A DNA stretch of 64,000 nucleotides from Odiellus spinosus. Lineage: Eukaryota; Arthropoda; Arachnida; Opiliones; Phalangiidae. How positions within the stretch are numbered: the stretch's first letter is position 1; each line of letters starts with the position of its first letter. The notes under the pieces are model-generated. The model was not told the origin of the DNA. It made no database searches and worked only from the letters and a program-made list of their open reading frames with translations. The stretch is from positions 13,827,726-13,891,725 of the forward strand of contig OY987232.1 of assembly GCA_963920705.1 (NCBI GenBank), given 5' to 3'. This document shows positions 21,385 to 33,103 of the stretch, piece by piece. A program made the position numbers and the translations under genes.

Positions 21385-23420
21385 TTTAGGCCTTAATCAA
21401 CGTTTGATATTTAGGCCTTAATCAACGTTTGATATTTAGGCCTTAATCAACGTTTAATATTTAGGCCTTAATCAACGTTTGATATTTAGGCCTTAATCAA
21501 CGTTTGATATTTAGGCCTTAATCAACGTTTGATATTTAGGCCTTAATCAACGTTTAATATTTAGGCCTTAATCAACGTTTAATATTTAGGCCTTAATCAA
21601 CGTTTAATATTTAGGCCTTAATCAACGTTTAATATTTAGGCCTTAATCAACGTTTAATATTTAGGCCTTAATCAACGTTTAATATTTAGGCCTTAATCAA
21701 CGTTTAATATTTAGGCCTTAATCAACGTTTAATATTTAGGCCTTAATCAACGTTTAATATTTAGGCCTTAATCAACGTTTAATATTTAGGCCTTAATCAA
21801 CGTTTAATATTTAGGCCTTAATCAACGTTTAATATTTAGGCCTTAATCAACGTTTAATATTTAGGCCTTAATCAACGTTTAATATTTAGGCCTTAATCAA
21901 CGTTTAATATTTAGGCCTTAATCAACGTTTAATATTTAGGCCTTAATCAACGTTTAATATTTAGGCCTTAATCAACGTTTAATATTTAGGCCTTAATCAA
22001 CGTTTGATATTTAGGCCTTAATCAACGTTTGATATTTAGGCCTTAATCAACGTTTGATATTTAGGCCTTAATCAACGTTTGATATTTAGGCCTTAATCAA
22101 CGTTTGATATTTAGGCCTTAATCAACGTTTGATATTTAGGCCTTAATCAACGTTTGATATTTAGGCCTTAATCAACGTTTGATATTTAGGCCTTAATCAA
22201 CGTTTGATATTTAGGCCTTAATCAACGTTTGATATTTAGGCCTTAATCAACGTTTGATATTTAGGCCTTAATCAACGTTTGATATTTAGGCCTTAATCAA
22301 CGTTTGATATTTAGGCCTTAATCAACGTTTGATATTTAGGCCTTAATCAACGTTTGATATTTAGGCCTTAATCAACGTTTGATATTTAGGCTTAATCAAC
22401 GTTTGATATTTAGGCCTTAATCAACGTTTAATATTTAGGCCTTAATCAACGTTTAATATTTAGGCCTTAATCAACGTTTAATATTTAGGCCTTAATCAAC
22501 GTTTAATATTTAGGCCTTAATCAACGTTTAATATTTAGGCCTTAATCAACGTTTAATATTTAGGCCTTAATCAACGTTTAATATTTAGGCCTTAATCAAC
22601 GTTTAATATTTAGGCCTTAATCAACGTTAAATATTTAGGCCTTAATCAACGTTAAATATTTAGGCCTTAATCAACGTTAAATATTTAGGCCTTAATCAAC
22701 GTTAAATATTTAGGCCTTAATCAACGTTAAATATTTAGGCCTTAATCAACGTTTAATATTCAGGCCTTAATCAACGTTAAATATTTAGGCCTTAATCAAC
22801 GTTTAATATTTAGACCTTAATCAACGTTTAATATTTAGGCCTAAATCAACGTTTGATATTTAGGCCTAAATCAACGTTTGATATTTAGGCTTAATCAACG
22901 TTTGATATTTAGGCCTAAATCAACGTTTGATATTTAGGCTTAATCAACGTTTGATATTTAGGCTTAATCAACGTTTGATATTTAGGCTTAATCAACGTTT
23001 GACATTTAGGCTTAATCAACGTTTGACATTTAGGCTTAATCAACGTTTGATATTTAGGCTTAATCAACGTTTGATATTTAGGCTTAATCAACGTTTGATA
23101 TTTAGGCTTAATCAACGTTTGATATTTAGGCTTAATCAACTTTTGATATTTAGGCTTAATCAACGTTTGATATTAAGGCTTAATCAACGTTTGATATTAA
23201 GGCTTAATCAACGTTTGATATTAAGGCTTAATCAACGTTTGATATTAATTAACGTTCGACATGCTTAATCAACGATCGGCATTTAGGTCAAATTAGGCCT
23301 TAATCAACGTGTAAAATTAGGCTTAACCGACGTCTCAAATTAGGCTTAATCGACGTTTCAAATTAGGCTTAATCGACGATTCAAATTATGCCTTAATCGA
23401 GGTTTCAAATTAGGCTTTTT
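21385..23420. repeat. 25-bp satellite array, about 2 kb
   Basis: About 80 copies of a 25-bp unit with TTAATCAACGTTTAATATTT and AGGCC. Variants run in blocks: GTTTAATAT, GTTTGATAT, GTTAAATAT, then 24-bp units with AGGC. The right end decays into diverged units by 23400. Confidence 0.98.
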
Positions 23421-23916
23421 AGAACTCTAGACCTGTCCTTTACAATCCTAAAACTATCATGTAAGGTCGCTCAATAAACGACGTCAAACGAGAGACGTCT
23501 GCAAGGCTGTTTTTCTTTTTTTCTCTCCCTCTTCTCCAGGTTATTCCGCTAAAGGGAGGCTTAAAGCCCGCTTAATTATACCATTTCTCTTTTATCTCAT
23601 GAACTTCCTGAATCCGGCAATACGAGTTAAATTTTCGTATTTTATTGGCAGGTGATAGGTCATTACCTTCTAAAAATTGTATCGCCTTCAGTATCGGGGC
23701 AAAAGTTTGTCAAATTAAATAAAAATAAAAATAAAGGGATAGTATTACGATTTATGATGAAATATTTAATTGGTACAAAACCAATTTCATCATGTATGTG
23801 ACACAGATGCTGAATAAAATTTATAGTTGTCCTCTAATAAATTAGATCTTTAGCCACACCCCCTAGAGGAAAATAGCTATTGTATTCGTTGTATCGGTGT
23901 CTACGTTGTCGTTGGC
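23421..23916. other. nothing recognised
   Basis: No supported feature. Confidence 0.5.
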
Positions 23917-24227
23917 ATTTGCCGTACCAATTATCAAGCGAACCACAAACGCTATCAGTTCGCGGTTTTCACTTAAATTTGAATTAAAATCTTCTTAAGT
24001 TCATGATGTAATTTTGATAATTATAACGCGAGAGATTAACGAATCTGGTTTAAAAATAACTTTACGAAATCTTAACCTCTCCGTACCTATTATCTCACGT
24101 TCTAATATTCCTAGATTCTTCAACTTTACTTCCGACGAAACGTAAAAGTCAGGAGTACTTAGTGGCATAATTCGTCAAGTTTAAGTTTACTTTTCCTCTA
24201 GTTACGATAAGAAATATATATTAAACT
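23917..24227 (+). mobile_element. MITE family E, truncated copy
   Basis: Left and central E blocks end at AAGAAATATATATTAAA, where the 26-bp satellite begins. Confidence 0.7.
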
Positions 24228-25365
24228 CAAACGCGTTGCTCGAAAGCCAAACTAACAACGCGTCGCTCAAAAGCTGAAACTCGACGCGCCGCTCAAAGCT
24301 TAAACTCGACGCGTCACTCAAAGTTAAATTCAAACCGTCGTTCAAAAGCCAAACTAACAACGCATTACCCAAGCTTAAAATCGACGCGCCGCGTCACTCA
24401 AAGTTAAACTCAAACCGTCGCTCAAAAGCCAAATTAACAACGTGCCGCGCAAAGCTTAAAACTCGACGCTCCGCTCAAAGCTTAAAACTCGACGCTCCGC
24501 TCAAAGCTTAAAACTCGACGCTCCGCTCAAAGCTTAAAACTCGACGCTCCGCTCAAAGCTTAAAACTCGACGCTCCGCTCAAAGCTTAAAACTCGACGCT
24601 CCGCTCAAAGCTTAAAACTCGACGCTCCGCTCAAAGCTTAAAACTCGACGCTCCGCTCAAAGCTTAAAACTCGACGCTCCGCTCAAAGCTTAAAACTCGA
24701 CGCTCCGCTCAAAGCTTTAAACTCGACGCTCCGCTCAAAGCTTTAAACTCGACGCTCCGCTCAAAGCTTTAAACTCGACGCTCCGCTCAAAGCTTAAAAC
24801 TCGACGCTCCGCTCGAAGCTTAAAACTCGACGCTCCGCTCAAAGCTTAAACTCGACGCTCCACTCGAAGCTTAAACTCGACGCTCCGCTCGAAGCTTAAA
24901 ACTCGACGCGTCGCTCAAAGCTTAAAACTCGACGCTCCGCTCAAAGCTTAAAACTCGACGCTCCGCTCAAAGCTTAAAACTCGACGCTCCGCTCAAAGCT
25001 TAAACTCGACGCTCCACTCGAAGCTTAAACTCGACGCTCCGCTCGAAGCTTAAACTCGACGCGTCGCTCAAAGCTTAAAACTCGACGCGTCGCTCAAAGC
25101 TTAAAACTCGACGCGTCGCTCAAAGTTTAAAACTCGACGCGTCGCTCAAAGCTTAAAACTCGACGCGTCGCTCAAAGCTTAAAACTCGACGCGTCGCTCA
25201 AAGCTTAAAACTCGACGCGTCGCTCAAAGCTTAAAACTCGACGCGTCGCTCAAAGCTTAAAACTCGACGCGTCGCTCAAAGCTTAAAACTCGACGCGTCG
25301 CTCAAAGCTTAAAACTCGACGCGTCGCTCAAAGCTTAAACTCGACGCGTCGCTCAAAGCTTAAGA
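24228..25365. repeat. 26-bp satellite array
   Basis: About 44 copies of a 26-bp unit AAAGCTTAAAACTCGACGCT plus CCGCTC. A second version ends GCGTCGCTC. The left end is diverged; the two versions occur in separate blocks. Confidence 0.97.
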
Positions 25366-25789
25366 CGATCAACTTAACAACTTTTCATCAATTCCCGTGA
25401 CTAGTTACTTGCTCTTTAAAAAAAATACAGATATGATTGGCCAAAATTTCTCTAGATGGCGACACTAGTTCTATGATACACATTGTAAAAAGAGTGTTAT
25501 TCTGTTTGGAGATGAATTAGCACCTGTATCACGATCAACATTTATATTTATTATACAGATAAGGATATATATGACAAAACGGCATGTATTAAAGTAATTA
25601 ATTTCGAAACAATTTTGATATATCACGTTTAAATCAACAGCATGTGAGCGAGGCAATCTAGAATTTTTGTTTTCGCACCTTTCACTACCACCTAGCGCAC
25701 AATACCCTCGTAAAATTACTATTAATTCAGATGATTGCACCATCTTTCAAGTATATTTTAAAGGAAATGTTTATGGTAATCATACGGTA
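25366..25789. other. nothing recognised
   Basis: A 90-codon minus-strand frame has no recognisable features. Confidence 0.4.
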
Positions 25790-26345
25790 ATAAAGAGTTA
25801 TTGAGTACGATGAAAAACACGAGATGGCACTGATTTTCATAATAGGGGTTTCAGTTGTTCTGGGCGTAAGGATTGCTTAGATTTATTTCCCAGTCTACTG
25901 AACTCTCTCTTACATCTTTCCCCAGTATCCCGCCTCTCGCGAAAGCGGGTGGGCACGCTGTAGGTCAGACGGTAACGGGTCTCGGGTAATAGGCTCCATT
26001 ATGGCGACAACTTCGAGTTTACGTGGAAAACATCGTAATAATATACATTTCTTATCGTAACTAGAGAAAAATTAAACTTAAAATTGTCAAATTATACCAC
26101 GAACTACGTCTGACTTTTACGGTTCGTCGGAAGTAAAGTTGAAGAATCTAGCGATATTAGAACGTGAGATAATAGGTACGGAAATGATAAAATTTCGATA
26201 AGTTAGTTTTAAAAAAAGATTCGCTAATCTCTCGCGTTATAATTATCAAACTTACGTCATGAACTAAAGATTTCAATTTAAATGTAAGTGAAAACCGCTA
26301 ACTGATAGCATTTGCGGTACAGCAAATGACCCTTTTTGGTGAGTT
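25790..26345 (-). mobile_element. MITE family E, near full-length inverted copy
   Basis: From TAAAGAGTTATTGAGTACGATG to CCCTTTTTGGTGAGTTA. Confidence 0.75.
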
Positions 26346-26724
26346 AAATGATTTATCTGGACTATTACTTGAAATAAACAGAGTTCACGTTACTCGTAAA
26401 TATTGGCATTATATTGGCCTTGCTTTTGTCATGTTATGATTGTAAGAACACGAAATAACTTAATACTAGAGAATTTATTCGTGACTAGAACTAAATTCGT
26501 TTAGGACAAAAGGCGCAAAATATGGTGCGTATATACCCCGAACTCCACAAATTACAGTTTAAAACGGCCTAAACGACTATAAAATAAATTTCACACCATT
26601 AAAAATATAAAGTCACGAAAAAGCCTCTTAAACAGACGTCTCTTAAAAGAAAACAAGTGGTTTTTGAGCTTAAAAGAAGTATTGTTTCGGTAGAATAGCC
26701 TTTAAACGGTTAGTTACACCGTTA
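26346..26724. other. nothing recognised
   Basis: No supported feature. Confidence 0.5.
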
Positions 26725-26892
26725 CGCTACAGAGATATGCCTCTTCATATATCCTATATGTCGTCGACAAACCTCAGGTTCATTGCAGCGCCATCCCCCT
26801 TTCCAACACACCTCGAGACTGAAGGTCACGTGTGACGCGTGCGTATTTGATTATTAAAATATGCAAATTAATCTAATTTCCTACAAAATGAC

Positions 26893-27441
26893 TAGAGCTC
26901 GGAATCGAATATCCATTATCTGTTATTCGTATATTTTCAGATATTTTATTTTCGGATAAAATTGTAACTAAAAAATGAAATTTGTATATTCGTGTAATTG
27001 TTAAATGTGTAAGGTTTACTCAAAGATAAGAGTTTGGCGCTTTATCTACGAACAAATTACTCGTATTCAAACGTATAACGATGGATAAGAAAATTCACGT
27101 TCCCAGAATTAGTCTAAAATATAAGAAAAATATTTCAAACTGACTTTTAATTTGAAGAATATAAATAAAACAACGAAACTAAGATTTTAAATCATCTTTT
27201 TATTCATTATTTTTCACGAAAATAAATTTTGAATTTTCTTATCCGAACGTATAACGCGGATAATATTCTAAGATAAGGCCATTTTTGGATAAAAACGGAT
27301 ATGGATTATGTTTTTTACTTTATCTTCGAATAAGTTAACTCGAATGAAAAATAGTCTATTTTTAATCAAGCAGATAATATAAATATCAGAATTTAGTAGA
27401 TTTTATCCAATTAATAAAAATTATACGAATTCCGAGCTCTA
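26893..27441 (-). mobile_element. hAT-type MITE, copy 2
   Basis: TAGAGCTCGGAATCG... to ...ATTCCGAGCTCTA. Flanks are AAAATGAC and AATATGAC, an 8-bp duplication with one change. Confidence 0.85.
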
Positions 27442-27666
27442 AATATGACTTTTTCTGCGCATATTTGAAAAAAGGCGCTAATTTGAAATCTCTTAAGCCT
27501 TGAAAAATATGTATTTGTGGCCCAATTACACATTTGGTAGATGGCGCTGGCCAGCTTTACGAATAATTGACGGTCAGAGTGATAACTTTGATATGTAATT
27601 CAGGGTTTTTCCGATGATTATCCCCGTCTCGCAGATGGCGCCACCCGTGTCTATAAGTCACTTTTC

Positions 27667-27903
27667 CAGGGACGGAAGTAAGAAATTTTTCTTATTGGAC
27701 AAATGTCCAGCAACCCCCCTTTAAAATTCAAAAGTTATCGGACATTTAACAAAATTACCGGACAATGCTACATTTCCTGTATTGAAAAGTACTTTTTTTT
27801 ATCGGACATTTGTCCAGTGACCCCCTTCTTAAAAATAAGTTATCGGACATTTGGAAAATTTATCGGACAAATGACCAGTGACTTGTGCTTATTTCCGTCC
27901 CTG
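27667..27903. mobile_element. hAT-type MITE family G, complete copy
   Basis: 237 bp with inverted ends CAGGGACGGAAGTAAG and CTTATTTCCGTCCCTG. It is flanked by a perfect 8-bp duplication CACTTTTC (27659-27666 and 27904-27911). CAGGG ends plus 8-bp duplication fit the hAT superfamily. The frame inside is incidental. Confidence 0.92.
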
Positions 27904-27945
27904 CACTTTTCCCCCTAAGAGGCATACCTCTGTCTCAAATTCTCT

Positions 27946-28379
27946 ACCAATGATGGTAGCTTTTAAATTTTCAAAATAAGTATAAAAAAAACGTCACTAA
28001 CACTTTAAGTGGGGCCAAAACGGTGTTTCTTTAATTTTTTTCTCGCGCTTTTAGTGTTATAATGAGTCCACACCTAAGCGTGTGAACAATGCTAACGCGG
28101 GCGCATTATGAATGCGAATTCTTCTATAGAAAGTGATATGCCACCAGATTAAAGCTGGCCGCTTGGTCTAACTGCTCCATCTCACACTCCCACCCACGCC
28201 TTTGAGCTCTTGTCCAAATCGTGACTCTATTGTCCGCCCGCTATGACGTCACGTGATAGTTTTCCTGATTTCTTATCTCTTCTTTAGTCCATCGCGCTTA
28301 AGATTTAAACGTATTTTTGATCTCTTTCGAAAAACTCTCTAAAATAGTTTTTCTTAGTCGAATAAATAATGGTTTCTTT
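27946..28379. other. nothing recognised
   Basis: No supported feature. A GC-richer stretch lies near 28150-28250. Confidence 0.45.
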
Positions 28380-28717
28380 CAGAAGCCGATGAAACCCTCC
28401 TTTGAAGTCTAGTACACTAATGTTCCATATGGCGCTCCTCTCTGTATGGGTAAAATTCCCAATTTTACGAGATCGGAGGGGTCCTACTTCATACCCCCCT
28501 GTCTACGGAAAATTGGATATTCTCTCTCCCCACAAACGACGACGTTTTTTTGACGAACTCCAAGGCTGCTAGAGATATTCGCTCGACGAACTCCCGCTCC
28601 GAAAATATCTACCATTAGGAGGCGTACGACTCGCGCTTTTTGAAACTAACCCATACAGAGAGGGGTAGACAAGACCAGGGAGTAATAGACTTCAAAGGAG
28701 GGTTTCATAGGCTTCTG
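28380..28717 (+). mobile_element. MITE family A, complete copy
   Basis: 338 bp. Flanks are TTTCTTT and TTTCTAT, a 7-bp duplication with one change. Confidence 0.9.
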
Positions 28718-28739
28718 TTTCTATGAATATTTATATGGG

Positions 28740-28888
28740 TTTTGGTTAAAGGGAGAATGCAACCTAACATCAAGTGATTTTTTTTATCGTTTCCTTAGTG
28801 TTTAAATAGACCTAATCCACTAGTGAAAAATATTTACGAACAAATATTAAACTAGAAATAAATTTAAAACTTACCCGGAAAATAGGCC
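28740..28888. mobile_element. MITE family F, left half
   Basis: AAAGGGAGAATGCAACCTAA through ACCCGGAAAATAGGC, then joined to family H. Confidence 0.7.
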
Positions 28889-29150
28889 ACCGGTTTAAAA
28901 CATGGTATTAATAGGATCCAATTGCTTAAATAGTATGGAATTTTACAGACTATTTTAACTTGAAAATGGGCAGTTAAGCTAAAATAATCTTATACAGCCA
29001 CAGCTGACAGTATGATTTATAATTTTACCCTTAACTAGAGATTTTGAGTAGAAATATAGGAGATTATAGGAATTGCCATTAAATTATAGGAGAAAATAGG
29101 AAGGAGGTGAAAATATAGGAAAAAAAATAGGAAAAGTGGTCACCCTGTAA
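28889..29150 (+). mobile_element. repeat family H, right part
   Basis: CACCGGTTTAAAACATGG to GTGGTCACCCTG, rich in ATAGGA words. It recurs at 59160-59585 and 61682-62445. Confidence 0.7.
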
Positions 29151-29504
29151 TATAGCAGATGCTTTAATATTTATGTAAGTATTGACAAACTTGTTTATGA
29201 CAAGAATAGGTGGTTTTCTTAACCGGATGTTCAAAATCTAAGATTACAAATAAGTTTGGTACAGGTATTTAACTCGGCATGTAAGAGATTATTATCGCTT
29301 GTTGGATTTCCTCATATCCTGCGTTCAAAATCGGCATTAATTTTAATTGAGCGGATGCATTATCATAACGCATATCTCGCAAAACAAAAGAATATAATCC
29401 GAAGGTTTAATATTATAAATTACATTATTACATAAGTGCCTATTTCATTAGCGAAACACTTATTCGTAATTTCCATACTTATAAACCAACTGATTTAGTG
29501 GCTA
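29151..29504. other. nothing recognised
   Basis: No supported feature. Confidence 0.5.
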
Positions 29505-29695
29505 CGGCAATATGGGTATTACCCAAAATATTATGTCAAGGTCGTTAGTGGCACGGGTTAATAATATAATGTCAGGAGCGATTTACTTGAAAAATCGATT
29601 CGAAGCGGACGAACTTTTGCTACAAAGTTTGGGAGGATGGTTATTGAATGGCGGCCCTCCCATATTCTTATGGAATTTGAATGGATTCTTGTTGG
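29505..29695. mobile_element. MITE family B, truncated copy
   Basis: Keeps the ATTATGTCAAGGTCGTTAGT core and one end, GAATGGATTCTTG. The other end is missing. Confidence 0.75.
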
Positions 29696-29704
29696 TGTGT
29701 ATAT

Positions 29705-30040
29705 ACATGGTGGTAGGATCGAGCTACAGTGGGTTCCATGGCTCATTTTAAGACGAAAATTTTCTATGACGTTTTGTCGTACGGGGCGCCGTTTAAGAGT
29801 TACGAAATGAATCATGCGCTGATGACCCCTTATTAACATACATTAATAAACGTATACTCAATGCTAAAAATCAATTTTTTATCAAGCGCGTACTTTTAAA
29901 ATACCAGCGTACATGATTCATTTCGTAACTCTTAAAGGGCGCCCCGTACGACAAAACGTCATAGAACATTTTCGTCTTAAAATGACCCATAGAACCCACT
30001 GGAGCTCGGTCCTACCACCATTTTCGAAACACCCTGTATA
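29705..30040. mobile_element. hairpin element with about 115-bp inverted arms
   Basis: Arm 29710-29825 (GACGTTTTGTCGTACGGGGC, GAGTTACGAAATGAATCATG) is repeated inverted at 29908-30025 with a spacer of about 80 bp. The right end ACACCCTGTATA is a common end of insect MITEs as I recall. Confidence 0.8.
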
Positions 30041-30308
30041 TGGAATAGATAAAGAAGTCTTAGAGTTGCTCACAATGAAATTGAATTAAAATGTGTTCTC
30101 GAATTTCTTCGGCATATAGTTTCACTTCATGCGGATCGGGTCCTCTACAGACCTACTTTGCTGTTTCCGAACAAGAGTAATAACACCTGTACATCACTGC
30201 CTTATATAATATAACTACATATAATTCCGTTCAAAAATTATAACACGCTTCGTTGATCAAATTCGCCTTCTTTCCTATTTCAGAAATTTAATCTTAAATT
30301 CATATTGG

Positions 30309-30642
30309 CAGAAGCCGATGAAACCCTCCTTTGAAGTCTATTACTCTCTGGTCTTGTTTACCCCTCTCTGTATGGGTTAGTTTCAAAAAGCGCGATTCGT
30401 ACGCCTCCTAACGGTAGATATTTTCGGAGCGGGAGTTCGTCGAGCGAATATCTCTAGCAGTCAAAAAAAACGTCGTCGTTTGTGGGGAGAGAGAATTTCC
30501 AATTTTCCGTAGACAGCGGGTATGAAGTAGGACCCCTCCAATCTCGTAAAATTGGGAATTTTACCCATACAGAGAGGAGCGCTATATGGAACATTAGTGT
30601 AGTAGAGTAGTAGACTTCAAAGGAGGGTTTCATCGGCTTCTG
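30309..30642 (-). mobile_element. MITE family A, complete copy
   Basis: 334 bp, perfect 7-bp duplication ATATTGG on both sides. Confidence 0.93.
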
Positions 30643-30889
30643 ATATTGGCTAGATTCAAAGAATTTTGCTAAATTTCGATACCGGCCAAATAAAAATCGA
30701 ATTTTGTAATATCTCGCTTAAAATCTCCGATTACAATATTGAAATCAATATACAATTTAAATTAAGATTTAAAATTAATCACTTTGATAATGCAGTTAGT
30801 CGTGAGATACACAATTTTGCGCGTCGTCTATATATCTCAATCGTTATCGGTCAAGATAGTAAAGAGGCTAGTAAAGAGGTAGGTTAAGG

Positions 30890-31035
30890 CGTTAACTCAC
30901 GAAAAATGGTCATTTGCCGTACCTATTATCAAGCGAACCACGGTTTTCACTTAAATTTCAATTCAGATCTTTGGTTCATGATGTAATTTTAATAATTATA
31001 ACGAGAGATATCAGCGAATCTTGTTTAAAACTAAC
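30890..31035 (+). mobile_element. MITE family E, left fragment
   Basis: Starts at a TAAGGCGTTAACTCACGA-like end and is cut off by the family A element at 31036. Confidence 0.7.
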
Positions 31036-31373
31036 CAGAAGCCGATGAAACCCTCCTTTGAAGTCTATTACTCCCGGGTCTTGTCTACCCCTCTCTGTAT
31101 GGGTTAGTCTCAAAAAGTGCGATTCGTACGCCTCCTAACGGTAGATATTTTCGGAGCGGGAGTTCGTCGAGCGAATATCTCTAGCAGCCTTGGAGTTCGT
31201 CAAAAAAAAACGTCGTCGTTTGTGGGGAGAGAGAATTTGCAATTTTCCGTAGACAGGGGGGTATGAAGTAGGACCCCTCCGATCTCGTAAAATTGGGAAT
31301 TTTACCCATACAGAGGAGCGCTATATGGAACATTAGAGTAGTAGACTTCAAAGGAGGGTTTCATCTACTTCTG
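31036..31373 (-). mobile_element. MITE family A, complete copy
   Basis: Both ends present, right end of the CTACTTCTG subtype. Flanks CTAAC and TTATT do not match, so one flank may have been rearranged. Confidence 0.88.
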
Positions 31374-32744
31374 TTATTTTTCATGAAAATGTATGGAAAT
31401 GCAGTTTTACTAATAATCTTTCCTAACGTTCGTAATATTCAAAATATTTATGTTCTTTAAGTAAATATATTACGTATCATTAAAGACTAAATTTGGTAAT
31501 TATTACACTGGGGTGTAAGGTATATTGCTTCTGGGCAAAAATACACGTTTGTTTAGGGCGAGTCTATGCGTAGAAATTATTTCTTAAATTAATTGCAATT
31601 CCACTTGCATCACGAGTCGAAGTAAAATTATAATAATAATTATCAAGGTATTTTGAATTTTAAAAAATTTGGCGTAAATATACCCTTGACCTTAAGATAA
31701 AATTGAACAGGTTTTATGTAACTAAGCAACGTAAACAGATTAAAATTGGACGGGAAATTGAAATATCCTTAAGCCTAGGACTATTAACAATGCCTACCTA
31801 TCATTAGAAAGAAATCAGAGTACTCCGACAATCGAAAAATAAATTAAGGGTCGCCATCCCATAAAATATTATCAACTTATTTTCACATTTTGTCCGCTAC
31901 TAAAAAATTGGTGCAATGGGGGCTCCAGGGGTAGGCTGAGTAACCTATAGCCCACGTAAAAATTTCAAAGGAGCCTCAAAATTCTCTCAAAAGGGTTCCC
32001 TAATTACTGTCGAGCAAACACAGTCAGCTACCACGTTATTGGGGGACCCCTAAAAATTATCAGCCTACGTTTGAAAAATTCCTGGCTTTGACTTTGGATG
32101 AAACTCTCCAAAAGTCTCGTGGTAATTTGCTGTTAAGTGTATAAGGCTGATTCAAATAAAAGTTGCCTCACGAAGGAAGATTAGTATAATTAACCCCACA
32201 AATTATTTCATATTACACTCAATTAACCGTGGGTATAAAATTATTCAATCTCAATATCGTAATTAACCAAGGTAAAATAATATGCTCACAAAAAATGGAA
32301 TTTAAATAAAAACTTACCAATTTGAAGGTCTACGATGAATGCTGTTTGAGTTTATAATATCCAAAATAAGGCCTGTAGGCTCAGGAATGTTCACACTTCA
32401 CGCGATTCGTAAAAAATACACGCACAAAACGCGAAAATTTCACACACGCGAATCTACACACTCGTTAGGCCTTGGAAGGTACTAAAGCTCGTTGTTATAA
32501 CCTTTGCCCTACTTTCAGATCAGTGTAGGGGTTGAATATTTCACGCGCATGGTCCATCGGCGTCGGCCACTCACGTGTTTTACACGTCGATGCAGGATGA
32601 CTCAGCATTTTTTCCTCGCTCGTTTACCTAAGAAAGATTTAGAAAAATTAATGCGTTTTTAAACTATTTGAAAACGCGGTTGTGTTAATATTTTGTAAAA
32701 CATAACTCTTTCTGGTAATATGAATACAAACAATTGCTTTACTC
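31374..32744. other. mostly nothing recognised; possible minus-strand leader exon at 32323-32530
   Basis: Non-repetitive sequence with no protein-like frame. On the minus strand, sequence with CGCGTGTGTGAAATTTTCGCG ends at CAAATTG followed by a GTAAGT donor (32322 downward), and it contains no ATG. This would fit a non-coding first exon of a minus-strand gene, but no partner exon was found. Confidence 0.25.
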
Positions 32745-32955
32745 AGATAATTAAAAAAAATCTTATTGGACAAATGTCCAGTAACCCCCCTTAAAAATTC
32801 ATAAATTATCGGACATTTAACTAAATTACCAGACAATGCTACATTTCCTGTATTAAAAAGTATTTTTTATCGGACATTTGTCCAGTGACCGTCTTTTAAA
32901 AATAAAAAGTTATTGGACAATGACCAATGACTTGTGCTTATTTCCGTCCCTGCAC
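32745..32955. mobile_element. hAT-type MITE family G, copy with missing left end
   Basis: TCTTATTGGACAAATGTCC through CTTATTTCCGTCCCTG, matching 27667-27903 but without the left CAGGGACGG. Confidence 0.8.
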
Positions 32956-33103
32956 ATGCATGGATTTCTGCATGCCTATTCTCTATCCATAGCAACCCTG
33001 CGCGTAGTAAAATTAGCTCTACTTTTGCCTGCGTTTGCCATTAGAGGACGCTAATGGAACGCCATCTTTTGTTATACATCTTTATCTATTATGATAGAAG
33101 TCC

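Larger units (their letters stand above)
26725..27945 (-). mobile_element. repeat family J, copy 3, carrying two nested hAT-like MITEs
   Basis: Ends contain CAGAGATATGCCTCTT and the inverse AAGAGGCATACCTCTG. The body matches family J (TGGCGCCATC, GGTCACTTGTGTGAC-like). It is broken at 26893-27441 and 27667-27903 by younger elements. Confidence 0.65.
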